Below are positions 37,296 through 46,700 of a stretch of DNA of 64,000 nucleotides, one piece after another. The stretch spans positions 186,001-250,000 of the forward strand of contig NZ_JABBYJ010000003.1 of assembly GCF_012932565.1 (NCBI RefSeq), read 5' to 3'. Each line of letters opens with the position of its first letter. The first letter of the stretch is position 1. Source of the DNA: Sneathiella limimaris (GTDB lineage Bacteria > Pseudomonadota > Alphaproteobacteria > Sneathiellales > Sneathiellaceae). The translations under genes and the position numbers were made by a program. The notes beneath the pieces are model-generated. The model made no database searches. It saw only the letters and a list, made by a program, of their open reading frames with translations, and had not been told where the DNA came from.

Positions 37296-37358
37296 CACCT
37301 TTACACCTTTCCCTCGAGCATCTTACCTAGATGTCAAAGGACTTCTCATTAGAGTTCA

Positions 37359-37411
37359 CTATGTTGTTTAACATAGCTTTCACATTTGAACGTTTCATCC
37401 CTCATATGAGG
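37359..37411. promoter_or_regulatory. two palindromes upstream of the acidic-protein gene
   Basis: CTATGTT/AACATAG with a 4-nt spacer lies at 37359-37376, and a perfect 12-bp palindrome CCTCATATGAGG lies at 37400-37411. Both sit 64-116 nt before the start of the minus-strand acidic-protein gene, in an AT-rich stretch, and are candidate operators. Confidence 0.4.
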
Positions 37412-37509
37412 TATTGAATACAGTTTTCTATGATTTTTAGTAAAATTTTACCCAAAAATTAGGAACTCGCTTACCAGGTTTGGCTGAAATAGCGCCTTGG
37501 ATAAAAAAA

Positions 37510-38310
37510 TCAGTTCGCAGAAGCTGACGTCACGAATCGAATAAATTGCTGACTGGAGACCGCAAGCCCCAGAGAGTTACCGTTTTTAAAGGGGACTGTT
37601 GCTGAGTGGATAGCCACAATACCCACCTGTTCCTCTTGATATTGCAGTATGGGAGAACCTGAGTCGCCTTGCGTCGCATCACAATTGTGAACGAAAACAG
37701 GATCAGAATTTTGAGAAGGTTTTTGTTTAGATGTAATCTGACAATTCTTATGGACTGTCAGAACGTGCGCATAGTCGCGACTATAGCCTGCTTGATAAAC
37801 AACTGCCGGCCGCTTGGATTTCAGCTTTGATGTAACTGAATTTTCGTTCCAGATTGGCACTGGGCGAAACTGGGGGTCAAGATCCTGATCCAAAGTCAAA
37901 ATCGCCCAATCTTCAGATCTTGGAAAGTCAGTAAACGCTTTCGTGGGTGGAGATCCATATCGAGTTACGTAAGAAACACCTTTAGCATGCGCCGCATAAT
38001 TTCCCTTCTCATATCCTACGACGAAATGAAAAAATCGGGCCAAAGACCAGCGTCTAGTCCGGGTGTTCCAAAAACAATGAGCAGCCGTCAGAACTTGATT
38101 GGAGCTAATTAATATCGCAGTACAAAAACCGCCATCCTTATTCAAACGCCCAATCGAACTCCAAGGGTACTCTTGGATATTAACTCGCCCTCGATCATCT
38201 GCTCCCTTGATCCCTCGCGGAAAAACTTGTCGCTCCGCAGTAGAGTTTCCAACAAGAAAAAAACAAACACACAAGAGAGTGAAAAAGATCTTGAGAGCAG
38301 TCTGTTTCAT
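37510..38310 (-). CDS. secreted trypsin-like serine protease
   Basis: A chymotrypsin-fold (S1) endopeptidase of 266 residues with a signal peptide (about 1-25). Catalytic His is in LTAAHC, Asp in RSEDWAILTL, and Ser in ATQGDSGSPIL, so the triad is complete. Four Cys can form two disulfides, consistent with a periplasmic or extracellular location. It lies beside the adhesin-type secretion locus, 3 nt after a small lipoprotein gene on the same strand, so the two are probably co-transcribed. Its substrate is unknown. Confidence 0.88.
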   Translation of the reverse strand: MKQTALKIFFTLLCVCFFLVGNSTAERQVFPRGIKGADDRGRVNIQEYPWSSIGRLNKDGGFCTAILISSNQVLTAAHCFWNTRTRRWSLARFFHFVVGYEKGNYAAHAKGVSYVTRYGSPPTKAFTDFPRSEDWAILTLDQDLDPQFRPVPIWNENSVTSKLKSKRPAVVYQAGYSRDYAHVLTVHKNCQITSKQKPSQNSDPVFVHNCDATQGDSGSPILQYQEEQVGIVAIHSATVPFKNGNSLGLAVSSQQFIRFVTSASAN

Positions 38311-38313
38311 TTC

Positions 38314-38589
38314 CTAACGACAAGCCATTCGAAGTGCCATATCCCGCACAACGGAAAAGCAAATATCGCCCTCTTGGGCAGAATATCTCCACAAGGTCAT
38401 GGCGCCCGTTTCAGAAGTCTCATCAGCTGGCCCAAGTGCTGTTGCAATTTTTTCAGCACTTTTCAGTCCTTGAACCTTCTCAAGAATTTCTTTTTGGGAA
38501 GGATCGAAACAACCTCCCAGGACAAGCGACGATGCAACAGCCATTAAACCGGCTTCTTTCGCTCCTAATTTTATCTTCTGCAGTTTCAT
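38314..38589 (-). CDS. small lipoprotein of unknown function
   Basis: A 91-residue predicted lipoprotein. A hydrophobic segment ends in the lipobox LVLGGC near residue 28, followed by FDPSQKEILEKVQGLKSAEKI. The C-terminus has WRYSAQEGDICFSV and a final MACR. The ATG at 38589 gives a normal lipoprotein signal; the frame is open 14 codons further but that adds no recognisable signal. Its stop is 3 nt from the start of the trypsin-like protease gene. It may bind or control that protease, but this rests only on position. Confidence 0.65.
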   Translation of the reverse strand: MKLQKIKLGAKEAGLMAVASSLVLGGCFDPSQKEILEKVQGLKSAEKIATALGPADETSETGAMTLWRYSAQEGDICFSVVRDMALRMACR

Positions 38590-38685
38590 TTGGTCTCTTT
38601 GCCTTCGTGAACTGAACTGGACGGGAAGCATTTTAATCCAATATGATTGAGAGGAGATTAACCCATAGAGAGAAATCCAGCGCCT

Positions 38686-39249
38686 ATGACCTCATATCAA
38701 GAAATTCTCGATTTTTGGTTTCTTCCTGAAAATCATCCCGATCATGGAAGGGAACGAGCGGAGTGGTTTCAAAAAAACGAAGAATTTGATCGCCAAATAA
38801 AGGATCAGTTTCAGGATGTATATGAGAAAGCCAAACAGGGTTATCTTCTAAGTTGGACTGATCACAAAGCCGGAACACTCGCTCTCATCATTCTATTCGA
38901 TCAGTTCACGCGAAATATGTTTAGAGGAGACAAACAGGCATTCGAAAGTGATGGCAAGGCTCGAGAGCTTGCCCGCCATATGATTTCAAGCGGTTTTTAT
39001 GAAAAGCTCTCCAAGACAGAACAGTGTTTCGCGGCACTTCCCTTTGAGCATAGTGAGGACATTGAAGACCAGATTTATTCGGTCTCCTTGTTCGAAGCAA
39101 TAGGAGATCCCGTCAAACTTGATTATGCAATTCGGCACAAAGATATTATTGAAAAGTTTGGGCGCTTTCCTCACAGGAATGAAGCACTTGGGCGGAAAAA
39201 TACGCCTGAAGAAGAAGAATACTTGGCTCAGCCTGGAGCCGGGTTCTAA
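38686..39249 (+). CDS. DUF924-family protein
   Basis: A 187-residue cytosolic protein of the DUF924 family, recognisable by EILDFWFLPENHPDHGRERAEWFQKNEEFD at the N-terminus, LALIILFDQFTRNMFRGD near residue 70 and FGRFPHRNEALGRKNTPEEEEYL at the C-terminus. The fold is helical (TPR-like). No reaction has been firmly assigned to the family. It is convergent with the unknown gene at 39259-39969. Confidence 0.9.
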   Translation: MTSYQEILDFWFLPENHPDHGRERAEWFQKNEEFDRQIKDQFQDVYEKAKQGYLLSWTDHKAGTLALIILFDQFTRNMFRGDKQAFESDGKARELARHMISSGFYEKLSKTEQCFAALPFEHSEDIEDQIYSVSLFEAIGDPVKLDYAIRHKDIIEKFGRFPHRNEALGRKNTPEEEEYLAQPGAGF

Positions 39250-39258
39250 AAAATCAGG

Positions 39259-39969
39259 CTAATTTTCCTTATCCGACAAACTAAACACATCCACGACATC
39301 CATATGATAGTACAGGCATTGCTCCCTTAAGAACAGCAAGTGATCTGTGTAATTGGATGCAGATTGAAACAAACATAAAATATCAGCATCGGACATCAGT
39401 TGGATTGAACGAACCATCGTCGCCACCCGACGCTTAATTGCTCTTGCTGATTGGTCTTTATTCTCCGAAAGAAGCCCAACAAATCCATCAGCCATGGAAA
39501 AAAGAATTTCAGCCGGATATAAAATTACGGCGCTTCTGGTAAATTTATTTGCATGGCGTCGAACAAACCTGTCCTCAAAATCAAGCCGTCGCTCCAAATA
39601 CCGCTTCAGGGTACTGCGCCGCTCCAATTTCAAGGACAACGGCATGAGCGCGACTAGGGCAACAAAGTTTGGTGCGTAAGCAATGAGTTGATCCGCATTG
39701 AATAGCCGGGCCATAAAATTAAGATCAGACATCCAGGAGCGATAGGTTTGATAACTATATCCCCTAATACTGTCTTCAACCGTCTCTATGACCCCAAGAC
39801 GAAGCGCAGTTTCTTTTTCAAACCTGTGGGCACGAAACTCCCGCGCAGGTACATTCTCCATTATTTGAATATTGCTCCATAGGGTTTTCAAGCTGAGGCC
39901 CTCTGGCCAGTCGGAAAGCTCTCTGGGCTCAAATAATTGAGCAAAAGCGCTATCAATAGGACATGACAT
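39259..39969 (-). CDS. hypothetical protein, 236 residues
   Basis: Not recognised. The product is soluble, basic in the middle (RRSTLKRYLERRLDFEDRF and RAIKRRVATMVRSI) and otherwise predicted mostly helical, with no signal peptide or membrane helix. It starts at an ATG preceded by no strong SD. It lies downstream of the MlaF-like ATPase gene on the same strand with a 75-nt gap, so they may share a transcript. No function is proposed. Confidence 0.6.
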   Translation of the reverse strand: MSCPIDSAFAQLFEPRELSDWPEGLSLKTLWSNIQIMENVPAREFRAHRFEKETALRLGVIETVEDSIRGYSYQTYRSWMSDLNFMARLFNADQLIAYAPNFVALVALMPLSLKLERRSTLKRYLERRLDFEDRFVRRHANKFTRSAVILYPAEILFSMADGFVGLLSENKDQSARAIKRRVATMVRSIQLMSDADILCLFQSASNYTDHLLFLREQCLYYHMDVVDVFSLSDKEN

Positions 39970-40044
39970 TCAAATGCTTTCATTTCATTGGAAATGCACA
40001 TTCGACGACATATTTTGCAGTCTTGTGAATTTGTCCCGGAGACC

Positions 40045-40830
40045 TCAGACGGTCATGGACGCAACCGGCATGGAAATTGGCCCATCTTTCTTCTTATGCC
40101 AAAACTGATACAGGTAAGGATTTTCTGATGTTTCAGCCTCATCAACAGTACCTGTCCAGACGCATTTGCCTTCATGAAGCATTGCAATATGATCAGAAAT
40201 CCGCCGTGCGGTCATCAGATTACTGGTAATGACAATGGCAGTACTCCCTAGGTCTCTGACATTTCGCACAATAAGATCATTGATCACATTACTCATGATT
40301 GGATCAAGACCGGCCGTTGGTTCGTCCAGAAATAAAATGGGTGGCTCCCCCGCCAATGCTCTTGCTATGCCCACCCTTTTTTGCATGCCTCCTGAAAGTT
40401 CAGAAGGGAAAAGGTCCACTACATCCGCCTGAAGTCCGACGGCCTTCAGTTTTTGAGCCGCAAGATCTCTGACAGATTTTCGTGTCTGACCAGGTTCTTG
40501 TAAAAGTCTAAACCCAATATTCTCCCATACCGGCAACCCGTCAAACAGACCTGATTTTTGAAACAAAATGCCAAACTGCTTCAAATAATTGTCGTATTCC
40601 TCACCGCGGAGTTTTGTCACATCTTTTCCATCCAGCGAGATCGTTCCACTGTTGGCACGAAGTAGACCAAGAATACATTTCAGAGCAAGACTTTTGCCTG
40701 ACCCTGAAGGGCCAATTAATGTGAGAATTTCACCAGGTAAAACCTGAAAATTTAATCCATCCAGAGCGTTCACACCGTCAAAGGTTTTGACGAGATCTTG
40801 AATGCTAATTTTTGGAATTGCAGTGGACAC
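40045..40830 (-). CDS. MlaF-like ABC ATPase, lacking the H-loop His
   Basis: An ATPase of the MlaF/Mkl family, which normally powers phospholipid transport by Mla-type complexes. In its 261 residues, Walker A is GPSGSGKS, the signature is ELSGGMQKRVGIARAL and Walker B is ILFLDEPTAGLDPI. At the H-loop, where the family has ITHDM followed by S-A-R, this protein reads VITSNLMTARRISD, so the switch His is Ser. It starts at a GTG with a weak SD. No mlaE permease or mlaD gene is nearby, which is unusual. ATP turnover may be impaired. Confidence 0.8.
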   Translation of the reverse strand: MSTAIPKISIQDLVKTFDGVNALDGLNFQVLPGEILTLIGPSGSGKSLALKCILGLLRANSGTISLDGKDVTKLRGEEYDNYLKQFGILFQKSGLFDGLPVWENIGFRLLQEPGQTRKSVRDLAAQKLKAVGLQADVVDLFPSELSGGMQKRVGIARALAGEPPILFLDEPTAGLDPIMSNVINDLIVRNVRDLGSTAIVITSNLMTARRISDHIAMLHEGKCVWTGTVDEAETSENPYLYQFWHKKKDGPISMPVASMTV

Positions 40831-40898
40831 TTAGCTTGAACCCCATGTTTTTTGTTGTCATAAACCTACAGGATCAAACAAAGATATGAAACTGGAAT

Positions 40899-41915
40899 AT
40901 GACCGCAGGAAGCTATAATCGAGACATATATCACGGCGGTGACATTGTCCGCGCCTGCGCCGAATATGGAGGAAAAGAAGAGGATTGGTTGGATCTTAGC
41001 ACCGGTATCAATCCAATACCCTATCCTCTTCCTGCAGTTTCATCGACAAGTTGGAACAGACTTCCCTCCTCGCAACTGGAAAACAATCTTCTGAAAGTAG
41101 CGAAAGCCTATTATCAAGTTCCAGGGCATATGGACATTTTGGCGGCACCAGGCACACAGATCCTGATTCAGCTATTACCAGAAATTTTAAAACAACGACA
41201 TGTGAGTGTCTTAAGCCCGACATATGCAGAGCATGAAACATGCTGGCAACGGGTGGGGGCACATGTGCACCGAACAACCAGACTTGATGATATCCCTGAA
41301 AACACAAAGGCTTTAATCGTTGTCTCCCCCAATAATCCAACAGGGGAAATTCAAAATACTGAAGCACTCATACACTGGGCTAAAGAGTTAAAAGCCAGAG
41401 ATGGCATTCTCATCCTCGATGAAGCTTTTGTCGATCCAATCGGAAATTCTTTTCTACACCAGGATTGTGAGGGACTCCCTGTGATCGTTTTGAAATCCTT
41501 TGGAAAGTTTTTTGGGCTTGCTGGCCTTCGCCTTGGCTTTGCGATCGGACCAGAGACCATTATCCAGAAACTGAAGGAACTTATCGGTCCGTGGGCTTTA
41601 AATGGACCTGCCATGGAAATCGGGGCGCAAGCTCTAAACGATCGAGAATGGATTTCAAAAACACGTCAGCGACTCGCCAATAACGAGAAGCGCCTTCGTG
41701 ATCTTCTTCAGCAAAACAAGTTCAGAATTGAAGGAGAGGCCCGGCTCTTTACGTATGCACGACATGAAAAAGCGAGAAGCCTATTTCAACACCTGTGCAT
41801 ACAAAAGATTTTGGTCCGGCCCTTTGATCACTCGCCCACTCATTTGCGGTTTGGCCATCCAGGTCGAGAGGAGGACTGGCAACGTTTGAGCGAAGCCCTT
41901 CATTCCTTCATTTAG
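40899..41915 (+). CDS. cobC: threonine-phosphate decarboxylase (cobalamin nucleotide-loop arm)
   Basis: A PLP enzyme of the aminotransferase class I fold, making (R)-1-amino-2-propanol O-2-phosphate, the linker of the cobalamin nucleotide loop. The N-terminal HGGDIVRACAEYGGKEEDWLDLSTGINP is a CobC signature. SPNNPTGEI, LDEAFVDP and the PLP Lys in LKSFGKFFGLAGLRLGF follow. The 338 residues are normal. It is separated from the main cob cluster by a VOC-family gene and the riboswitch, and its stop overlaps the convergent VOC gene by 4 nt. Confidence 0.9.
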   Translation: MTAGSYNRDIYHGGDIVRACAEYGGKEEDWLDLSTGINPIPYPLPAVSSTSWNRLPSSQLENNLLKVAKAYYQVPGHMDILAAPGTQILIQLLPEILKQRHVSVLSPTYAEHETCWQRVGAHVHRTTRLDDIPENTKALIVVSPNNPTGEIQNTEALIHWAKELKARDGILILDEAFVDPIGNSFLHQDCEGLPVIVLKSFGKFFGLAGLRLGFAIGPETIIQKLKELIGPWALNGPAMEIGAQALNDREWISKTRQRLANNEKRLRDLLQQNKFRIEGEARLFTYARHEKARSLFQHLCIQKILVRPFDHSPTHLRFGHPGREEDWQRLSEALHSFI

Positions 41916-42328
41916 CCGCGATCAAAAAGACTTGCCATATCCTTGAATGTTTTGAACTCCATCGCGTTACCGGAAGGGTCCTGCAAGAAGAAAATGCCTT
42001 GTTCCCCTGCCTGACCTTCAAAGCGGATTCTTGGTTCAATCAAAAACGGAACATCCGACGCCGCAACCTTGTCCCTTAATTCTTCCCAATCTGACCAATC
42101 CAGAACAGCCCCAAAATGACGGACAGGGACATTATCTCCATCCACCTCATTCGTCCGAGCTCCATCACATTGTTCGGGCTTCACATGAGCAGAGATCTGG
42201 TGGCCGAAAAAGTTGAAATCTATCCACTTTTCAGCTTCTCGCCCGACAATGCAACCCAGCAGATCTACATAAAATCGCCGCGTATCTTCAATATTCAAGA
42301 CAGGAAATGCGAGATGAAATGGGGGCAT
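41912..42328 (-). CDS. VOC-family (glyoxalase-like) protein
   Basis: A 138-residue metal-dependent dioxygenase/glyoxalase-fold protein. It has the two beta-alpha-beta-beta-beta halves: FHLAFPVLNIEDTRRFYVDLLGC at the N-terminus and FFLQDPSGNAMEFKTF at the C-terminus, with His and Glu positions suitable for metal binding. An AGGTAAG SD precedes the ATG. Substrate unknown. It is convergent with cobC and shows no link to cobalamin beyond position. Confidence 0.8.
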   Translation of the reverse strand: MPPFHLAFPVLNIEDTRRFYVDLLGCIVGREAEKWIDFNFFGHQISAHVKPEQCDGARTNEVDGDNVPVRHFGAVLDWSDWEELRDKVAASDVPFLIEPRIRFEGQAGEQGIFFLQDPSGNAMEFKTFKDMASLFDRG

Positions 42329-42400
42329 AAGACTTACCTTTTACAATGACCAAAGATGGGCACAACTTAATCCTAGCAATCGGCCATGTCACTTAAAGAA

Positions 42401-42429
42401 TTGACAGCAGCCCTGAAGCGGCATAGCGT
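42401..42429 (+). promoter_or_regulatory. sigma-70-type promoter of the cobalamin operon
   Basis: A perfect -35 TTGACA at 42401-42406 is followed after 17 nt by a weak -10, TAGCGT, at 42424-42429. Transcription would begin near 42436, exactly at the 5' end of the cobalamin riboswitch, which supports the call. Confidence 0.6.
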
Positions 42430-42436
42430 CCATCCC

Positions 42437-42602
42437 GATGGTTCCAGAGCCTAGGCTTGGGATTAAAAGGGAACACGGTGCGATATGACATCTAATCCGT
42501 GACTGTCCCCGCAACTGTAAGCGATTAGCCTTGATCATATCCCACTGTTTTATACGGGAAGGGCGGTTGAGGTGTCATTCGTAAGTCAGGAGACCTGCCA
42601 TC
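42437..42602 (+). promoter_or_regulatory. cobalamin riboswitch
   Basis: An adenosylcobalamin-sensing RNA. GATGG at the 5' end pairs with CCATC at the 3' end to close P1. The conserved core elements AGGGAACACGGTGCG, GACTGTCCCCGCAACTGTAAGCG, CCCACTG and GGGAAGG occur in the right order. The B12-box-like AGTCAGGAGACCTGCC is near 42584-42599. It lies 29 nt before the leader ORF that precedes cobW. No U-run hairpin follows, so control of translation of the leader ORF and cobW is more likely than transcription termination. Confidence 0.95.
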
Positions 42603-42630
42603 CATAATTTATGTCCCATGACGGAGGATC

Positions 42631-42759
42631 ATGATGTTAGCTGATACATCTCGGCAGCTTCTGCTGCACGCAAATCTCGAAATTCTGATGCAGACTAATC
42701 TGTCTGCCCTTTTCCATGTGTCATTTGACCAATTGGCAGGCTATTCCCATGCAAACTAA
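42631..42759 (+). CDS. 42-residue leader ORF between riboswitch and cobW
   Basis: An ATGATG start follows a strong GGAGG SD (42623-42627). The 42-codon frame ends in a TAA at 42757-42759, overlapping the first codons of cobW by 11 nt. CobW has no good SD of its own, so its translation is probably coupled to this ORF. The product (MMLADTSRQLLLHANLEIL...) is mostly helical and His-containing and ends LAGYSHAN. Its position makes it the first cistron controlled by the riboswitch. No family was recognised; it may be a translated leader or a real small protein. Confidence 0.6.
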   Translation: MMLADTSRQLLLHANLEILMQTNLSALFHVSFDQLAGYSHAN

Positions 42760-43786
42760 AAGCGAAAAAATCCCCGCAACCGTCATCACTGGATTCTTGG
42801 GAGCAGGTAAAACCAGCCTTATTCGAAACTTGATTGAGAATGCCAATGGAAAAAGGCTAGCGCTCATCATCAATGAATTTGGAGATCTAGGCGTTGATGG
42901 TGAAGTCCTTAAAGGATGCGGGAACGAAAACTGCGATGAGGATGACATTCTGGAGCTTGCAAACGGTTGTATCTGCTGCACAGTTGCTGATGACTTTCTT
43001 CCGACTATTCAGGCCTTACTGGATCGGGAAAACCGCCCGGATCACATTATCGTTGAAACATCTGGCCTCGCTCTCCCCAAACCTTTGGTGCGTGCCTTTG
43101 GCTGGCCAGAAGTCAGGACCCAGGTCACGGTGGACGGCGTTGTTACGGTGATTGACGGACCTGCCTATCGCGATGGTTTGTTTGCCGCCAACCCTGACGC
43201 TGTTCAGGCTCAACGCGAAGCAGACGAAAATCTGGATCATGACAGCCCACTAGAGGAGCTTTTTGAAGATCAGCTCAATTGCGCGGATATGATATTGCTC
43301 AACAAGTCGGATATGCTCTCCGAAGAGGCAATTGAGCAAGCCTCCAGTGAAATTAGGGCTCAGGTTCGCCCTTCTGTGAAAATTGTCAAAACGAGCCATG
43401 GCAATTTGGAAGCAAGCGTCCTTTTGGGAATTGGCGCAGCCGCTGAAGATGATCTGGACGTTCGGAAATCTCATCATGATAGCGCTGATGATCATGAGCA
43501 TGATGATTTCGACAGCTTTGTAGTTGATCTACCCAATCCAAACTCACCAGACGAATTATTGGCCCGCTTAAGCAATGCAATTGAAACTCATGGAATTCTC
43601 CGTGCGAAAGGCTTCATCGCAGTCGCCGGCAAGGACATGCGCCTCGTTGTTCAGGCGGTTGGCAATCGCATCCAGCATTACTACGACCGTGAGTGGCGGG
43701 AGGGCGAAAAGCAAGTTAGTCGACTGGTCATTATTGGTGAACATGGACTTGATGAAGCCGCAATCACTGCGCTGTTGAAAGGCTAG
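42749..43786 (+). CDS. cobW: CobW-type GTPase metallochaperone
   Basis: A G3E-family GTPase believed to deliver metal to the cobaltochelatase. The 345-residue protein has the P-loop TGFLGAGKTS, the metal motif GCICCTV, ETSGLALP, and the NKSD guanine-specificity motif. A His/Asp-rich stretch (HHDSADDHEHDDFD) near residue 235 may hold metal ions. The C-terminal CobW_C domain ends LVIIGEHGLDEAAI. The ATG at 42749 is used; an upstream in-frame ATG exists at 42716. It sits directly before cobN. Confidence 0.93.
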   Translation: MQTKSEKIPATVITGFLGAGKTSLIRNLIENANGKRLALIINEFGDLGVDGEVLKGCGNENCDEDDILELANGCICCTVADDFLPTIQALLDRENRPDHIIVETSGLALPKPLVRAFGWPEVRTQVTVDGVVTVIDGPAYRDGLFAANPDAVQAQREADENLDHDSPLEELFEDQLNCADMILLNKSDMLSEEAIEQASSEIRAQVRPSVKIVKTSHGNLEASVLLGIGAAAEDDLDVRKSHHDSADDHEHDDFDSFVVDLPNPNSPDELLARLSNAIETHGILRAKGFIAVAGKDMRLVVQAVGNRIQHYYDREWREGEKQVSRLVIIGEHGLDEAAITALLKG

Positions 43787-43788
43787 TT

Positions 43789-46700
43789 ATGCATCTACTG
43801 GCGGCGACACCTGGTGGGATATCAGACGGTTCTGAAGCGGTCGACCTTGGCCAAAAGCCGGGTGATATCCTGTTTCTATCGGCGGCTGACAGTGAACTCA
43901 CAAGTTTATCGCTGGCCTATGAGGAAATGGAGTCCCCAACGGCGTCCCTTCGCCTTGCCAATCAGATGCAGCTTTCTCACAATCTCAGCGTTGATATCTA
44001 TGTGGAAGATATTGTCAGCAACGCCAAACTGGTCATCATCCGCCTGCTAGGCGGCGTTAGTTACTGGCCTTACGGGGTTGAGCAAATCACCAATTGCTGC
44101 CGTAAGCACAACATTCCTCTTGCCTTTCTTCCGGGTGATGATCAACCGGATGAAGAGCTAACCGGTCTCAACACTCTCCCGCGGGAAGCCTCACATCGCC
44201 TTTGGCAATATTTGGTTCAGGGAGGTGCTCTCAACTATCAATCCTTCCTGAGCTATGCGCAGTACTTGCTCGATCAAAATACCGACTGGCAGGAACCGAG
44301 ACCTCTTCTGAACGCTGGCGTGTATTGGCCAAAATCACCATCAGCCAGCCTCAGCAATATACAAAAACATTGGGTCGAAGGCGCGCCAGTTGTCGGGCTA
44401 GTGTTCTATCGAGCCCTGTTTCAGGCGAATAATTTAGGGCCAGTGGATGATCTGATTGAAGCCTTGCAGGAAAAGCAGCTTAATCCCCTACCCCTCTATG
44501 TCTCCAGCCTGAAAGACAAAATATCAGCTGAAATTGTTAAAACTCATTTCGCGGATCATCCCCCGTCAGTCATTCTCAACTGCACTGGTTTCGCGGTCAG
44601 CAATCCTGGAGGGGTCAAAAAGGAAAGCCCCTTCGATTCCGCAAATTGCCCGGTATTTCAGGTCATCTTTTCTGGCGGCAATGAAGAAGGTTGGCGAGAT
44701 GGCTTAAACGGGTTATCCGCCCGCGACATTGCAATGAATGTTGCCTTGCCGGAGGTTGATGGCCGGATTTTGTCCCGTGCAGTATCCTTTAAGGCCGATG
44801 CAGGTTTTGACCCCATAACCCAGACCAACAGGGTCGCGTATAAATCTGTTCCTGATCGAATTGAGTTTATGGCTGAGTTGGCTGCAAGTTGGGCTCGCCT
44901 GAAACGGACAGATCCATCAGAACGAAAAGTGGCGCTGATCCTCGCCAACTATCCCAACAAAAACGGACGCCTTGGAAATGGGGTTGGCTTGGATACACCT
45001 GCTGGCACAATCGCCGTTCTAGAGGCACTCCAAAGCAATGGTTATGAGACAGGAAATATTCCCGAAAACGGTAACGAACTAGTCGAGGATTTGCTCAGCG
45101 GTCCCACGAATGATCGCGGGAAAGACAAGGTTCAGATCAGCGAGATTAAACTGAGCCTCGAACAATATCTTACTCATTTCAGATCCCTTCCGGCCAATGT
45201 TCAACAGCAGATAACCGACCAATGGGGAGCGCCTGAAAAAGATCCCTTCTTCTTAAACGGAGATTTTCATCTTTCATTGAAGCAATTTGGAAATGTATTG
45301 GTGGGTATTCAGCCCGCGCGCGGCTACAATATTGATCCTGTTAAAACATACCACGACCCAGATCTGGTTCCACCGCACGGTTATCTGGCCTTCTATATTT
45401 GGCTTCGGAAAACTAAAGATGTACATGCCATCGTTCATATGGGTAAGCATGGCAATATGGAGTGGTTACCGGGCAAGGCGCTAGCCCTCTCCAACAGCTG
45501 TTTTCCAGAGGCTGTATTTGGGGCTATCCCTCATCTTTATCCTTTCATTGTGAATGATCCTGGGGAAGGAACGCAGGCCAAGCGCAGAGCTGCTGCTGTC
45601 ATCATCGACCATCTGACACCCCCTATGACCCGCGCTGAGAGTTATGGCCCGCTTGCTGATTTGGAACGACTGGTGGATGAATATTATGAAGCGGCTGGGG
45701 TCGATCCTCGCCGCCTACAACTCCTTCGTCAGCAAATCCTGGAACTTACTCAACTCAGTGGGATTGATCAGGACTGCGGGATCGATCCCATCGACCCCGA
45801 AGATGAACAACTCTCCAAACTGGACAATTATCTGTGTGAGTTGAAAGAGCTGCAAATTCGCGATGGCCTTCATATATTTGGCATCTCACCTCGTGGTCAA
45901 TCTCTCACCGATCTACTTGTTGCCCTGGTCCGCATTCCACGCCTTGACGGCATCGGAGAAAATCAGTCGTTGATCCGCGCACTTGCGAGTGACTTGGAAC
46001 TCGGCGAAGAGTTTGATCCTCTTGATTGTGAGATGGGTTCCCTGTGGCAAGGGCCAAAACCGAAGCCTCTGAAAACTGAAGGCACATGGCGGAGCAATGG
46101 CGACACTGTTGAGCGTCTTGAGATCCTCGCCAGCCAGCTGGTTGATGGAAAAGCCAGTCCAGCCCCAGGATGGGACGCGACACAAAAAGTTCTAAATTAT
46201 ATCACGGAGACCCTTCGGCCCATGCTGATCTCCTGCGGAGATCAGGAGCTGCAAGGTCTCATCTCTGGCCTTAACGGTGAGTTTGTTGCCCCTGGTCCAT
46301 CTGGCGCACCAACGCGTGGGCGCAATGACGTTCTGCCTACGGGACGAAATTTCTACTCTGTTGACAGTCGATCTGTCCCAACGCCAACGGCCTGGTTACT
46401 CGGTTGGAAGTCTGCTGAAAGACTGATCCAGCATTATCGACAGGAAAACGGAAGCTGGCCCAAAACGATGATTTTGAGTGCGTGGGGGACTTCCAACATG
46501 CGGACTGGCGGTGATGATATTGCTCAAGCCCTTGCGCTTATGGGAGTTCGGCCACGGTGGGATAAAGCCTCAAATAGAGTTGTAGGGTTTGAAATCCTGC
46601 CATCCTCCCTTCTGGACCGACCCCGGGTAGATGTCACTCTTCGGATCTCTGGCTTCTTCCGCGATGCCTTCCCCCAACAAATGGCTCTCTTTGATAGTGC

